From: Bacteroidota bacterium
Lineage (GTDB): Bacteria; Bacteroidota; Bacteroidia; Chitinophagales; Chitinophagaceae
Reading direction: 5' to 3'
DNA: 38,869 nt
NCBI GenBank assembly: GCA_018267625.1
Contig: JAFDYC010000036.1
Coordinates: 1 to 38,869, forward strand
A program made the translations under genes and the position numbers. The notes under the pieces were generated by a model, which was not told where the DNA came from, did no database searches, and saw only the letters and a program-made list of their open reading frames with translations. This document shows positions 25,447 through 34,380 of this stretch, piece by piece; positions within the stretch are counted from its first letter, which is position 1, and the number at the start of each line of letters is the position of its first letter.

Positions 25447-26882
25447 TTTATCTTATGTCCTGTCGTGTCGGCCAGCACCATCTTCCGGCCCCAATACTGA
25501 GCAAAGAAACGGTTGCTGTTGGAGGGCCAGAATGTGATGTCAAAGAAAAAAACAGGATTGCCAGACTTTGCTGGAATGGGTTTCAAATACAAGGTATCTG
25601 CAGTGGCAGTTGCTATTTCTGCATAGCGGGCCAACCAGGCATGGTCGTATTGCTGGGGTATGTGGCGCAAATAACTCTTGGGGATTCTGAAAAAATTGGC
25701 CTGTCGCAAATCATTTGTATTGAAGCTGACCAGAAGCAGGAGCAGGTAAGCAATCAGGCTCGCTTGTCTTAAAAACGTGAACTGGCTTTTGGAAAACTGT
25801 AAGGCAGCCAAATATTGAATCAGACGCAACAGAAAAACCAGCCAGCCCAACAGAAAGAATGCATACGCTTCATTGAAGACGCGGGGTGGTGGTTGCTCTC
25901 CCAATCCTAAAGTGGCGGGCAACAGCAACAGCAGCAGAAATAAGAAGGGCAATAGGAAAGCCTGCCATAAGCGTATCCTGAATATTTTGAGTTCATAGCC
26001 TGAAAGGAACCAGACAGTGAGACCGCTAAAGAGCAGCAGGAACGGATTGCTCAGCCAGCTCCATCCGGTAAGCAGGGACACCTTCAGCCAAAGGAACAGC
26101 ACCCCTATACCCGGTCGGGGATTGAGCGACTGACGAACATAATTGCCTGGAGCCAGCAGCGAAATCAGCAGGCATAAAACCGTAGTCAGGAGCAGCCAGA
26201 AATAAAATTTCTGCCGCACGATATCGGCCCGGCGGCGTGCCTGCCACCAAAGGACAAACACGATGGGTAGGCAGATATACAAAGTCTCATTGCCTCCGAG
26301 AGCGACGATCGCCAGCAACAGGGAAACTATCCGGGTGAACCATGACGGCGATGCGCTTGCTTCTGCATAAAACAGCAGACTGAACAGGCCAAAGGCTGCA
26401 GCCACTGGCAGCATATAGGTCATGGCACTGCTGTACCAGAAAAAGCCTTCCTGGAGCGAGGGTATATTGTTGCAGAAAAGGACTATCCCTGCCAGTGCCG
26501 TGGCCAGCCTGACGGGAACCGGAGCCTTACTGAAGCGGCGTAACAGGGCCAGTAGGAGCGTCAGAAACGAGACCGTGAACAACAAGAACACCCCCAGCAG
26601 CACCCAGCGATAGTCTGTCAGTGAATGCCCGCGCAGGGGACTGAGCGAAACCGCAGCATTGGAAAAATACCGGCCTGACCACTCGAGGAATAGGTACCCT
26701 TGACGCTTCAGGAAACCAAGCCAGGCAATGTTTTCATAATCGTCCAGGATAGAAGGATGCACATAACAGAAGAGCGTGCTGAGGAGGAGGAGGAGTAAGC
26801 AGGAAAAGACAATAATCAGGGCTGGAAGCAAGCGTGGCAGTCTGAACCTGCCATCCCATTGGGTGGAGAAAATGCGATACAT
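25434..26882 (-). CDS. DUF6056-like polytopic membrane protein
   Basis: A 482-residue protein from ATG 26882, with about eleven transmembrane helices very rich in Leu. After the first helix comes 'HPSILDDYENIAW' (Asp47-Asp48) and then 'EWSGRYFSN' (67-75). This Asp-Asp plus W-x-G-R-Y-F pattern in the first outside loop is what I associate with DUF6056 and related GT-C-fold proteins, for which sugar transfer is suspected but not shown. The final 80 residues form a soluble tail. A TTG at 26894 could extend it by four residues, but ATG is preferred. Divergent from tyrS, with a one-mismatch -7 box ten bases upstream. It converges on the exported helical-repeat gene. Confidence 0.68.
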   Translation of the reverse strand: MYRIFSTQWDGRFRLPRLLPALIIVFSCLLLLLLSTLFCYVHPSILDDYENIAWLGFLKRQGYLFLEWSGRYFSNAAVSLSPLRGHSLTDYRWVLLGVFLLFTVSFLTLLLALLRRFSKAPVPVRLATALAGIVLFCNNIPSLQEGFFWYSSAMTYMLPVAAAFGLFSLLFYAEASASPSWFTRIVSLLLAIVALGGNETLYICLPIVFVLWWQARRRADIVRQKFYFWLLLTTVLCLLISLLAPGNYVRQSLNPRPGIGVLFLWLKVSLLTGWSWLSNPFLLLFSGLTVWFLSGYELKIFRIRLWQAFLLPFLFLLLLLLPATLGLGEQPPPRVFNEAYAFFLLGWLVFLLRLIQYLAALQFSKSQFTFLRQASLIAYLLLLLVSFNTNDLRQANFFRIPKSYLRHIPQQYDHAWLARYAEIATATADTLYLKPIPAKSGNPVFFFDITFWPSNSNRFFAQYWGRKMVLADTTGHKINAPR

Positions 26883-26891
26883 GGCCGGCTG

Positions 26892-26899
26892 CAAGGATA
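26892..26899 (-). promoter_or_regulatory. Possible -7 box (TATCCTTG) for the DUF6056-like gene
   Basis: One mismatch from TAnnTTTG on the minus strand, followed by CAGCC and ending nine bases before the ATG at 26882. It lies only three bases from the divergent tyrS -7 box. Confidence 0.35.
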
Positions 26900-26902
26900 G
26901 GC

Positions 26903-26910
26903 TACTTTTG
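26903..26910 (+). promoter_or_regulatory. -7 box (TACTTTTG) for tyrS
   Basis: An exact TAnnTTTG match followed by CGCCGC, the same form as at efp. It implies an unusually long leader of about 165 bases before the tyrS ATG at 27084. Confidence 0.5.
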
Positions 26911-27012
26911 CGCCGCTTCGCCGAAAACTGAGCGCCTCTTGCAGACGGGAAATCTTCCCTATATGCGAAAAGCTGAATAGCGGACCAGGCCCCTCAGTGT
27001 GCGACGCAACGG

Positions 27013-27087
27013 ATGACCGGCAGTGAGCTGCAGCCGACAAAAAAATCATCCTCTAAACTGGGAAAACAACTAAGAAACGGAACATGA
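27013..27087 (+). other. Possible 24-codon leader ORF overlapping the tyrS start
   Basis: An ATG at 27013 opens a 24-residue, Lys- and Ser-rich frame ('[15 protein letters not shown]...') whose TGA overlaps the tyrS ATG as ATGA. It contains no Tyr codon, so classical Tyr attenuation is unlikely. It may be a translational coupler or chance. Confidence 0.25.
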
Positions 27088-28391
27088 CTTTTATTGAAGA
27101 ACTGCGCAGCCGCGGGCTGATTCAGGATATGATGCCGGGCACGGAAGAACAACTGCTCCGGGAAGTGACGGCGGGCTATGTGGGTTTCGACCCGACGGCG
27201 GAGAGCCTGCATGTAGGCAACCTGCTACCTATTACGTTGCTGATGCGGTTTCAGCGTGCTGGGCATAAGCCGCTGGCGCTGGTGGGTGGTGCTACCGGCA
27301 TGATTGGCGACCCCAGCGGTAAGAGCGCCGAGCGGAACCTGCTGGATGAAGCCACGCTGCGCCGCAATTGTGCGGGCATTGAGAAGCAGCTCCGGAAGTT
27401 CCTGGACTTCGAACCCGGGGCAACGCAGGCAGAGGTGGTGAACAACTACGACTGGTTTAAGGAGTTTTCCTTCCTGGGTTTCATCCGGGACGTGGGCAAG
27501 CACATCTCGGTGAATTACATGATGGCGAAGGACTCGGTGAAGAAGCGACTGGAGACGGGGATATCATTCACAGAGTTCAGCTATCAACTCATTCAGGGCT
27601 ACGATTATTATTGGCTGAACCGGCACAAGGGCGTGAAGCTGCAAATGGGCGGCGCCGACCAATGGGGGAATATCACTACAGGCACAGAGCTGATTCGGAG
27701 GATGCAACATGCGCAACAGGAGGCCGTGTCGGAAAGTGCGGAGAATACGGCTTTCGCACTGACCTGCCCGCTAATAACAAAAAGTGATGGTGGCAAGTTT
27801 GGCAAGACGGAAAGCGGTACCATATGGCTTGATGCTACCAGAACATCAGCCTACCAATTCTATCAGTTTTGGCTGAAACTGGCGGATGCAGATGCGGCGC
27901 GCATGGCCTATATTTTTTCATTTAAACCTGTTTCAGAAATCGAAGCGTTGATAGCCCGGCATGAAGAAGCACCCCACCAACGAGCCTTACAAAAAGCACT
28001 GGCGGAGGAACTGACGGTGATGGTGCATTCGGAAGAAGACCTGCATTTTGCACAGCAGGCTTCGCTGATATTGTTTGGCGGCAGTGCAGTGGAAGCCTTG
28101 CGGGCCCTGAATGAACAGCAACTGCTTGAAGTGATGGAAGGAGTACCGCAAGTCCGGATTGCACAGGCTTCATGGGAAGCCGGGCAGGGGCTGATTGATT
28201 TCCTGACCGAGCATAAAATTTTCCCTTCGAAAGGGGAAGCTCGGAAGATGATTGCTGCAGGCGGGCTCAGCCTGAATAAAGAGAAAGTAACGGCCCCCGA
28301 TTTTGTGCTGCGCAAGGAACAATTGCTGAACGGGCGCTACCTGCTCATCCAAAAAGGGAAAAGCAATTATACCCTGGCTGTGTGGGAATAG
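27084..28391 (+). CDS. tyrS: Tyrosyl-tRNA synthetase
   Basis: Charges tRNA-Tyr with tyrosine in the cytoplasm. The 435-residue length matches bacterial TyrRS. The class I signatures are HVGN (43-46, the HIGH box) and KFGKT (238-242, the KMSKS box). The tyrosine-pocket segment '[20 protein letters not shown]' and 'QWGNITTG' lie at 173-200. The C-terminal S4 RNA-binding domain covers about 350-435 ('[20 protein letters not shown]'). All expected parts are intact. The start gives '[19 protein letters not shown]', typical of the family. It ends 20 bases from the convergent Wzi-like gene. The long leader is the one unusual feature. Confidence 0.97.
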   Translation: MTFIEELRSRGLIQDMMPGTEEQLLREVTAGYVGFDPTAESLHVGNLLPITLLMRFQRAGHKPLALVGGATGMIGDPSGKSAERNLLDEATLRRNCAGIEKQLRKFLDFEPGATQAEVVNNYDWFKEFSFLGFIRDVGKHISVNYMMAKDSVKKRLETGISFTEFSYQLIQGYDYYWLNRHKGVKLQMGGADQWGNITTGTELIRRMQHAQQEAVSESAENTAFALTCPLITKSDGGKFGKTESGTIWLDATRTSAYQFYQFWLKLADADAARMAYIFSFKPVSEIEALIARHEEAPHQRALQKALAEELTVMVHSEEDLHFAQQASLILFGGSAVEALRALNEQQLLEVMEGVPQVRIAQASWEAGQGLIDFLTEHKIFPSKGEARKMIAAGGLSLNKEKVTAPDFVLRKEQLLNGRYLLIQKGKSNYTLAVWE

Positions 28392-28411
28392 AGAAGGCAG
28401 GCTGCAGTAGG

Positions 28412-30160
28412 TTAATAAAAATCATAGTCCCGCCGGGCGATGTTCAGCCGGAGGCCGCAATAGACATAATGGGTCGTCTGGTCTGGGGCGAGGCCGTTTT
28501 CAAAACTCATTTTGCGGTAGCTGCCGCCGAGGTCAATAAAGAGATTATCGCGTAGTTCGTATGAGAGGTTAAGGTTGCCGGAGAAGGTGTTTGTCTCAAC
28601 TCCGTTGGTCATGCCGAAGCCGTATTGCTGCTCGCCCGGAGTGTTATTGACCGGAGTAAACTGATTGTAGTTGAGGAACGGGTTGCTGCCATAATTGGTG
28701 CCATTGCTATCCAGCCCCTGGCGGTAAGCAAGCACTTTCAGGCTGATGAATAATTTAGGAATCGGCTGGTAGCGCAGGATGCCCACAAACTCTTCAAAAC
28801 CGGCTCCCAGTGGGTGTGCCAGCGGTTGGTTATAGTGTGTATAGGTAGCCGTGCTGTCATAATGCGAATACGTGAAGGGGCGTACCATATTGACTTCCGC
28901 CTGCAGGTCGAGGTTGGGTAGGTTGAAGGCATCAAACCATTTTCCACCGAGCTGCACAGCATATTTATTTCCCCACCAGCCCCGGTTACTAAAGAGTTCC
29001 TTGCTTTTGAATTCATCAAAGAAAAGCTGGCCATAAAACTGTAAGTGTTTTGCTGCGATGGCTTTGAAATTGAAGCCGATGTTCACATTGTCCGGCGAAC
29101 CATTTGCCCGTTCGATGGAGCGGTAGAAGATGATGGGATTCATGTAGGAAAAGTCGAATCGGTCGCTGCGGGCGAAAATGACGCTTTCAAACAGGCCTAC
29201 ATTAAGCCAGCGCAGGGCATTGATGCTGAGGTGGTGCATGGCGGCGTATTTGTGCGGGAGGTCGCGGTCGCCTCCCCGGATGTATTGGGGTGTCAGCTCC
29301 ATGAAGAGGTTTTGATAGTTCAGCCGCCAGATTCGGGTGTTGATGCGCAGGAAGGTTGCCGGAGCAGCAAAATCAGACAGGAACAGAGAGCGGTATCCAT
29401 CTCCAATAAAATGTTTGTCGTAGCCGGCGGTGACGTTGATGACGTTTTTAATAACGGCAAAATCGAGATAACCCCTTGCGGCTAGGTAATCATAAGTGTT
29501 GGCGGAAGGCTGCTGATAGTAATCGGCACCGGGAACCGCGGTATAAGGGCCCCAACGCCGCTCGATATAATCCCGGACGAAATAAGGGGGCTGCTCCTGA
29601 TTGTCGCTGAGGTAGGTGTATATCCCAATCTTATGGGCGATACGGGCCCGGATTTCTACGCCGCGGCTGGATGAAAATAGGCTCTTGTCTGGGTCGCGGG
29701 CATCGCTTTGGGCAATGACCGTTCCGGAAAGTACCGGATTGGCTACGAGGAAAAAGTTATGGGTATGGACGTGTAGAAAGTCGGGTTGTTTGTTGTAGAA
29801 GGCGCCGCGAAACCAGGGTAGTTTCGAGTCAATAGCTCCGTCACCGTTAGAGGCCCATTCGCCGCTCACGGAGATAGCATGGGCCATGTTGTAATAGTCA
29901 ATCTTCGTCAGGCCGATGCCTCCGTTACCTACGAGGTCGCCGGCGTCCACATCTTTCACCGATTCCAGGAAGGCCACAGCACCTTTGCGGGCCACCGGTT
30001 TATCAGCCAGGAAGAGATTCGTATCGAGGAAGCCCTGACGGGTTTCGAGGCGATCGAGCAAGTGATATGTTTCCTGGTCCAGTTGCAAGTAAGTGGTCTG
30101 CGCTTGAGCCGCAGTCAGGCTACAGGCTGCTGCCATCAGCAGCAGGGATTTCTTTGCCAT
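28412..30160 (-). CDS. Outer-membrane beta-barrel protein, Wzi/RemB-like
   Basis: A 582-residue protein from Met 30160 with a signal peptide (1-20, 'AKKSLLLMAAACSLTAAQA'). An upstream in-frame ATG would add 24 residues of non-signal sequence, so it is rejected. The mature N-terminal part ('YHLLDRLETRQG', 'FLDTNLFLADKPVARKG') is typical of the helical plug region. The rest is a beta-barrel with many aromatic strands, 'WLNVGLFESVIF' and 'YMNPIIFYRS' among them, and it ends 'CGLRLNIARRDYDFY'. The pattern matches the capsule-assembly Wzi family and the Flavobacterium gliding protein RemB. The role is probably surface polysaccharide attachment or motility, by family only. TACTTTTA at 30189-30196 (minus) is one mismatch from a -7 box. 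Divergent from pyrC. Confidence 0.75.
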   Translation of the reverse strand: MAKKSLLLMAAACSLTAAQAQTTYLQLDQETYHLLDRLETRQGFLDTNLFLADKPVARKGAVAFLESVKDVDAGDLVGNGGIGLTKIDYYNMAHAISVSGEWASNGDGAIDSKLPWFRGAFYNKQPDFLHVHTHNFFLVANPVLSGTVIAQSDARDPDKSLFSSSRGVEIRARIAHKIGIYTYLSDNQEQPPYFVRDYIERRWGPYTAVPGADYYQQPSANTYDYLAARGYLDFAVIKNVINVTAGYDKHFIGDGYRSLFLSDFAAPATFLRINTRIWRLNYQNLFMELTPQYIRGGDRDLPHKYAAMHHLSINALRWLNVGLFESVIFARSDRFDFSYMNPIIFYRSIERANGSPDNVNIGFNFKAIAAKHLQFYGQLFFDEFKSKELFSNRGWWGNKYAVQLGGKWFDAFNLPNLDLQAEVNMVRPFTYSHYDSTATYTHYNQPLAHPLGAGFEEFVGILRYQPIPKLFISLKVLAYRQGLDSNGTNYGSNPFLNYNQFTPVNNTPGEQQYGFGMTNGVETNTFSGNLNLSYELRDNLFIDLGGSYRKMSFENGLAPDQTTHYVYCGLRLNIARRDYDFY

Positions 30161-30223
30161 AGTCAAATAGTGTGAGGGTAACTTGCCGTAAAAGTATCCG
30201 CCACAAAATACCTCTTCCCCATA

Positions 30224-31561
30224 ATGTCTCAAGCAGATTTACTAATCAAAAACGCTACGATAGTCAATGAAGGCCACCGATATCAGGGGGACGTATTGAT
30301 TCAAAACGGGCGAATTGAAAAGATTGCATCGCAGGTATCCGTCCCCGCATCAGTGCGGGAGCTGGATGCCCAGGGGCTGCACCTGCTCCCCGGCGTCATT
30401 GACGACCAGGTTCATTTTCGCGAGCCCGGACTAACGAATAAGGCCTGCATCGAAACGGAATCCAAGGCAGCCGTGGCTGGTGGCGTCACTTCTTTTATGG
30501 AGATGCCCAACACAAAACCACCGGCTTTAACCCAGGAATTGCTGGAACAGAAATATGCCCGGGCCGCCCAATGTTCTCCCGCGAATTATTCATTCTTCAT
30601 GGGAGTTTCTAATGAAAATGCAGAAGAAGTGTTGCGAACGAATGCGAAGAAGAAAGAGGTCTGCGGGGTGAAGATTTTTATGGGATCTTCCACCGGTTCC
30701 ATGCTTGTGGACAATTACGTCACGCTGCGCAAAATATTTGAGGGTTCGGAATTGCTTATCGCTACGCACTGTGAGAGCGAGCCGGTCATCACAGCCAACA
30801 AAGCAAAATATCCAGAAGCTGACGATGTCCGGTTTCATCCGCTTATCCGCAATGTGGAAGCTTGTTTTGAAAGTTCATTCAGCGCCGTTCAATTAGCAAA
30901 ACAAACTGGTGCCCGGCTGCACATACTTCATATCTCCACGGCTAAGGAATTGCAGCTTTTCAGCAACATGCTGCCCTTGCGGGAAAAGCAAATCACCTCT
31001 GAAGTCTGCGTGCACCACCTCCACTTCACTGCCGAAGACTATGCGCAATTCGGGACACTCATCCAATGCAATCCCGCCATCAAGGCGCCTGAGCATCGGG
31101 AAGCACTTTGGGAAGCGTTGCTCGATGACCGCTTAGACATTATCGCTACCGACCATGCACCGCATACCTGGGAAGAAAAACAGCAGCCTTATCCTCAGGC
31201 TCCATCCGGCGTTCCGTTGGTGCAGCATTCCCTTCTACTTATGTTGCAGTATGTGAAAGCAGGGAAAATTTCCATTGAAAAAGTGGTTGAAAAAATGAGC
31301 CATGCTCCGGCAAAGTGCTTCCGCATTCAGGAGCGGGGTTATATCCGGGAGGGCTATGCTGCAGACCTGGTGCTGGTGGACCTGGAGGGCGCCACTCAGG
31401 TCTCAAAAGAAAACCTCTACTACCGATGTGGCTGGTCGCCATTCGAAGGGCATCGGTTTCCGGCACGTATCACCCACACCATCGTGAATGGGCATGTAGT
31501 GTATGAAAACGGGGCCGTGCAACCCGCTCCTTCCGGGCAGCGGCTACTCTTTGAACGCTAA
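30224..31561 (+). CDS. pyrC: Dihydroorotase, class I-like, with Gln in the first metal position
   Basis: Cyclises carbamoyl-aspartate to dihydroorotate in pyrimidine synthesis. The 445-residue amidohydrolase begins 'MSQADLLIKNATIVNEGHRY'. The metal site reads D-D-Q-V-H-F-R-E-P-G (60-69), where the first His of the usual H-x-H is Gln62 and His64 remains. Other ligands are a possible carboxylated Lys150 (GVKIFMGSSTG), His182 (ATHCESE), His236 (LHILHIST) and Asp310 (ATDHAPHT). The remaining motifs, including 'GGVTSFMEMPNTKPP', are standard. Length and the C-terminal 'VDLEGATQVSKENLYYRCGW' fit the DHOase family, not hydantoinase or allantoinase. The gene for a MutS-like ATPase starts seven bases after its stop, so they are co-transcribed. 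Confidence 0.9.
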   Translation: MSQADLLIKNATIVNEGHRYQGDVLIQNGRIEKIASQVSVPASVRELDAQGLHLLPGVIDDQVHFREPGLTNKACIETESKAAVAGGVTSFMEMPNTKPPALTQELLEQKYARAAQCSPANYSFFMGVSNENAEEVLRTNAKKKEVCGVKIFMGSSTGSMLVDNYVTLRKIFEGSELLIATHCESEPVITANKAKYPEADDVRFHPLIRNVEACFESSFSAVQLAKQTGARLHILHISTAKELQLFSNMLPLREKQITSEVCVHHLHFTAEDYAQFGTLIQCNPAIKAPEHREALWEALLDDRLDIIATDHAPHTWEEKQQPYPQAPSGVPLVQHSLLLMLQYVKAGKISIEKVVEKMSHAPAKCFRIQERGYIREGYAADLVLVDLEGATQVSKENLYYRCGWSPFEGHRFPARITHTIVNGHVVYENGAVQPAPSGQRLLFER

Positions 31562-31568
31562 GCCCCCG

Positions 31569-32903
31569 ATGCACAACGATAAGATTACGCTCCGCGACCT
31601 CTCCATCTTCAGCACTCAGGGTGAAGACCTCTTTTCGCTGGTAGATAAAACAACCAGTAGCATGGGGCGGGAAGCCCTGCGACATTGCTTTCGAAACCCA
31701 CCGGACGATTTTGATCGTCTTCAAGCTACTCAAGAAGTGCTGCGCTGGTGGAGTAAGCATCCCGAACACTGGACCCGGCTGATTACGAATGGTACCCTGG
31801 TGTTGTTGGAAAAATTTTTTGAGGCGGCAGACAGTGTGCATGCACCCAGCGGACTGTCCTTATTATTTGGAAATTTCTTTCAAAAGCTTATCAACCGAAA
31901 TCAATACAGCTTCATTCAGTTCTCTCTCTCGCAACTTGCCGATTTCCTGAAAGGTTGCAAGGAACTGACTGCCTTGCTGGAACTTCCCTCTACCCTACCA
32001 TCCTTGCTGGAAACAGAGCTGAAACAGATGCAGGATGAGCTGAACCACCCGCTCATCCCACTGTTGATTCGGGTTGACAAGCACACGCCCTACGCCACGC
32101 TCAGCAGGCTCTCCTTCCGGGCGCGACGCGAACTGAAGCATCGGATCTATCAACTCATGGAGCATTATGCACGCTTAGACGCGGAGCAGGCGATGGGCCA
32201 GGCAGGCCGGGATCTGGGCTGGCAATATCCCGAATTAAGGAGTTCATTGCCTTTACAATTTCAAGCGAAAGGCTTGTATCATCCCTTACTTGAAACGCCC
32301 GTGCCTTATGATTTGGAATTCCACAATGGGCAACATTTCCTCTTCCTGACCGGTGCCAACATGAGCGGCAAAACCACGTTCATGCGGGCATTAGGTGTGA
32401 GCACCCTATTGGCGCATATGGGCATGGCCGTGCCTGCCCAAAGCATGACGCTCTCCTTCTTGGAGGGTATCATCACCAACATGCACGTAGAAGACAATTT
32501 GCTGCGGGGGGAAAGCTATTTTTTCGCCGAAGTGCAACGCATGAAAAATACAGCTCAGAAAGTGGCCGGCCAGGGCCCGCACCTCTTGTTGATGGACGAA
32601 CTGTTCAAGGGCACTAATGTGCATGATGCGTATGAATGTACCCGTGCAGTAGTGGAAGGCCTGCTGCTGCACCCGGATCAGCTCATGGTCTTGTCCACAC
32701 ATATCCATGAAGTAGCCCAGCATTTTGAAAAACGAAGCGAGATTGTGTTTTCCTACTTCGTCACAGACACCCAGGCCGATGGGCGCTTTCAATTCCGATA
32801 TGAGCTAAGGCAGGGCATCTCCAATGACCGCATAGGCTACCGGATTCTTTTGCAGGAAGGCGTGCTGGACATATTGAATTGCCACAATCTCGGCAACAAC
32901 TAG
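31569..32903 (+). CDS. Short MutS-like ATPase (lacks mismatch-binding domain)
   Basis: A 444-residue protein from ATG 31569. The C-terminal ATPase has Walker A TGANMSGKTT (261-270), the MutS signature 'HVEDNLLRGESYFFAEVQRM' (306-325) and Walker B HLLLMDELFKGT (338-349), then 'VLSTHIHEVA'. Residues 1-255 hold a clamp/lever-like helical region ('SMGREALRHCF' resembles the MutS domain III start), but the Phe-x-Glu mismatch-reading domain and connector are missing. This makes it a truncated MutS-family member of the type annotated as 'MutS-related protein' in Bacteroidota, not MutS1. It also lacks the Smr endonuclease of MutS2. The role is uncertain, perhaps branched-DNA or ribosome handling. Likely co-transcribed with pyrC upstream. 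Confidence 0.82.
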   Translation: MHNDKITLRDLSIFSTQGEDLFSLVDKTTSSMGREALRHCFRNPPDDFDRLQATQEVLRWWSKHPEHWTRLITNGTLVLLEKFFEAADSVHAPSGLSLLFGNFFQKLINRNQYSFIQFSLSQLADFLKGCKELTALLELPSTLPSLLETELKQMQDELNHPLIPLLIRVDKHTPYATLSRLSFRARRELKHRIYQLMEHYARLDAEQAMGQAGRDLGWQYPELRSSLPLQFQAKGLYHPLLETPVPYDLEFHNGQHFLFLTGANMSGKTTFMRALGVSTLLAHMGMAVPAQSMTLSFLEGIITNMHVEDNLLRGESYFFAEVQRMKNTAQKVAGQGPHLLLMDELFKGTNVHDAYECTRAVVEGLLLHPDQLMVLSTHIHEVAQHFEKRSEIVFSYFVTDTQADGRFQFRYELRQGISNDRIGYRILLQEGVLDILNCHNLGNN

Positions 32904-32937
32904 AATGATAATCGGGAATGTACTCGTCTGGTTACCC

Positions 32938-33855
32938 TTACTTCCCAAGCTGGCCTTTCACAAGGCTTTGAAGCTGGAGCATGGTGCGCTGGAGGCTGTC
33001 ATTGCTGCCGTCCAGGAAGATCGTATTTCCTTTTCCGTTTTCGGCAAAATGCTTGATAGCATCCGTCCACATGGAAAAGAGGATGAATGAGGCATCCAGG
33101 TTCGCCATTTCCATTTCTTTAGCAGCCAAAGCCATACCCCGGGCCACTTCCTCACGGAAAAGGGCCACACCCTGCCCCCGCAATTGGGCTGCCTGGCGTT
33201 CGGCTTCTGCCGAAATTTTGATGGCATTTCCTTCGGCTTCTGCGGCCTTAGTTTTGGTGATGAGTAAGGCCTGACCTTCATTTTCGGCGGCGGCTTTGAG
33301 GTTGTTGGAAGCTACTACCTGCGCCATCGAGCGCATGATGGCCTCATCGAAGGTGATGTCGTTGATCTGAATGTCTATGAGGTGATAGCCCCAGGCTTCG
33401 AGTTGGGCATCCAATTGCTCTTTTACATGCAGGATGATTTCGGTGCGCAGCAGCAAAATCTCAGATTGCTTTTTGGTAGCAACAAACGCGCGAACGGCAC
33501 CTTCCACCGAACGCACAAGAGCTTGCATAAAGCTGCGCTCATCGAGGAACTTAAAGGCCACATTTTTCATCGTCTCCGTCTCCTGATTGAGGACGGCATA
33601 CAGCATCATGGCTGAAAAATTGACATTGGCCTGGTCTTGTGTGATGGCTTGAAACTTCAGCTCTATAGAGCGGTTTTGGTATGAAATACGGCGGAAGATT
33701 TTTTCAACAAAGGGAATCCGGAAATTCAAGCCTGGCCGGAGCACCCGGCGGTACTTTCCAAAAATTGTAATCACCGCCACGGTACCCTGCTGCACCGTTG
33801 CGATGGATAAGATGAAGAGGAAAACGACAATTCCCAGAAAAATTATACCAACCAT
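32938..33855 (-). CDS. SPFH/band 7 (stomatin-like) membrane protein
   Basis: A 305-residue membrane-anchored scaffold protein. The preferred start is ATG 33855; an upstream in-frame start at 34020 adds 55 unlikely residues. Residues 3-22 are a single transmembrane helix ('IIFLGIVVFLFILSIATVQQ'). The SPFH domain (about 23-190) has 'GTVAVITIFGKYRRVLRPG', 'QDQANVNFSAMMLYAV' and 'EAWGYHLIDIQINDITFDE'. A coiled-coil, Ala/Glu-rich stretch (about 195-250) follows, of the kind that drives ring formation in stomatin and prohibitin-like proteins. No NfeD gene is adjacent, so it is not clearly the slipin/NfeD pair. Role: membrane microdomain organisation or protease control, by family. Convergent with the MutS-like gene, divergent from the IPExxxVDY gene. 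Confidence 0.88.
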   Translation of the reverse strand: MVGIIFLGIVVFLFILSIATVQQGTVAVITIFGKYRRVLRPGLNFRIPFVEKIFRRISYQNRSIELKFQAITQDQANVNFSAMMLYAVLNQETETMKNVAFKFLDERSFMQALVRSVEGAVRAFVATKKQSEILLLRTEIILHVKEQLDAQLEAWGYHLIDIQINDITFDEAIMRSMAQVVASNNLKAAAENEGQALLITKTKAAEAEGNAIKISAEAERQAAQLRGQGVALFREEVARGMALAAKEMEMANLDASFILFSMWTDAIKHFAENGKGNTIFLDGSNDSLQRTMLQLQSLVKGQLGK

Positions 33856-33936
33856 AGTGATGCGTGATTTGCTTGCGAAGAACGCCCTTTTAAACGAGAT
33901 TTGAAGTCTTACTACGCCCTCGTCAAACGCAGCACC

Positions 33937-34380
33937 ATGGCCCGCAAACAAGTCCTCGATAATGAATTGCTCTTCGAAGATTATTTCTCCGATGCGGCGC
34001 TGATCGGGATTACCAGCCATGAACCGGTCTACAAACTATGTGGGACCTTAAACCAATATTTTGACACCCGGTTTGTGTGCCGTCCGGAGCACGAGATTCA
34101 CATGCAAGACAAGCGCAGTCAAAAGGACCATTACTTCTGTGTTTATCAGCATAAGGCCCCCTTCAACGGGCCCAAACATGTGCTGTATGAACTTAAGTGC
34201 GATAAAATGTCGCTGTTGCCCGAAGCGAAAGGCCTGGATTTCCTATGGATGATCCACAGTTCATCCTCCGACTGCCAGGCTCAGCTCTATCTGGATTATC
34301 TGCGCCGCATTCCCATCATTCAGTTGGCAACCCTCATCGGGACCGACCAGCTTCGAAACTTGGGGAACCTCATTATCTGA
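33937..34380 (+). CDS. IPExxxVDY family protein
   Basis: A 147-residue cytoplasmic protein from ATG 33937; a TTG at 33901 could add 12 residues. The N-terminal part has 'LIGITSHEPVYKLCGTLNQ' and the C-terminal part 'LLPEAKGLDFLWMI' (93-106), which corresponds to the I-P-E-x-x-x-V-D-Y-F motif that names the family, here as L-P-E-A-K-G-L-D-F-L. The family is restricted to Bacteroidota in my experience, often next to pyk, and has no assigned function. There is no signal peptide or membrane segment. Divergent from the SPFH gene across an 81-base gap. No pyk gene is present in the window. Confidence 0.8.
   Translation: MARKQVLDNELLFEDYFSDAALIGITSHEPVYKLCGTLNQYFDTRFVCRPEHEIHMQDKRSQKDHYFCVYQHKAPFNGPKHVLYELKCDKMSLLPEAKGLDFLWMIHSSSSDCQAQLYLDYLRRIPIIQLATLIGTDQLRNLGNLII

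Noticed and set aside
28396..28415. Similarity of AGGCAGGCTnCAGTAG here to a stretch near 34650
   Set aside because: Two short matches with gaps in unrelated intergenic contexts; too weak to call a repeat family.
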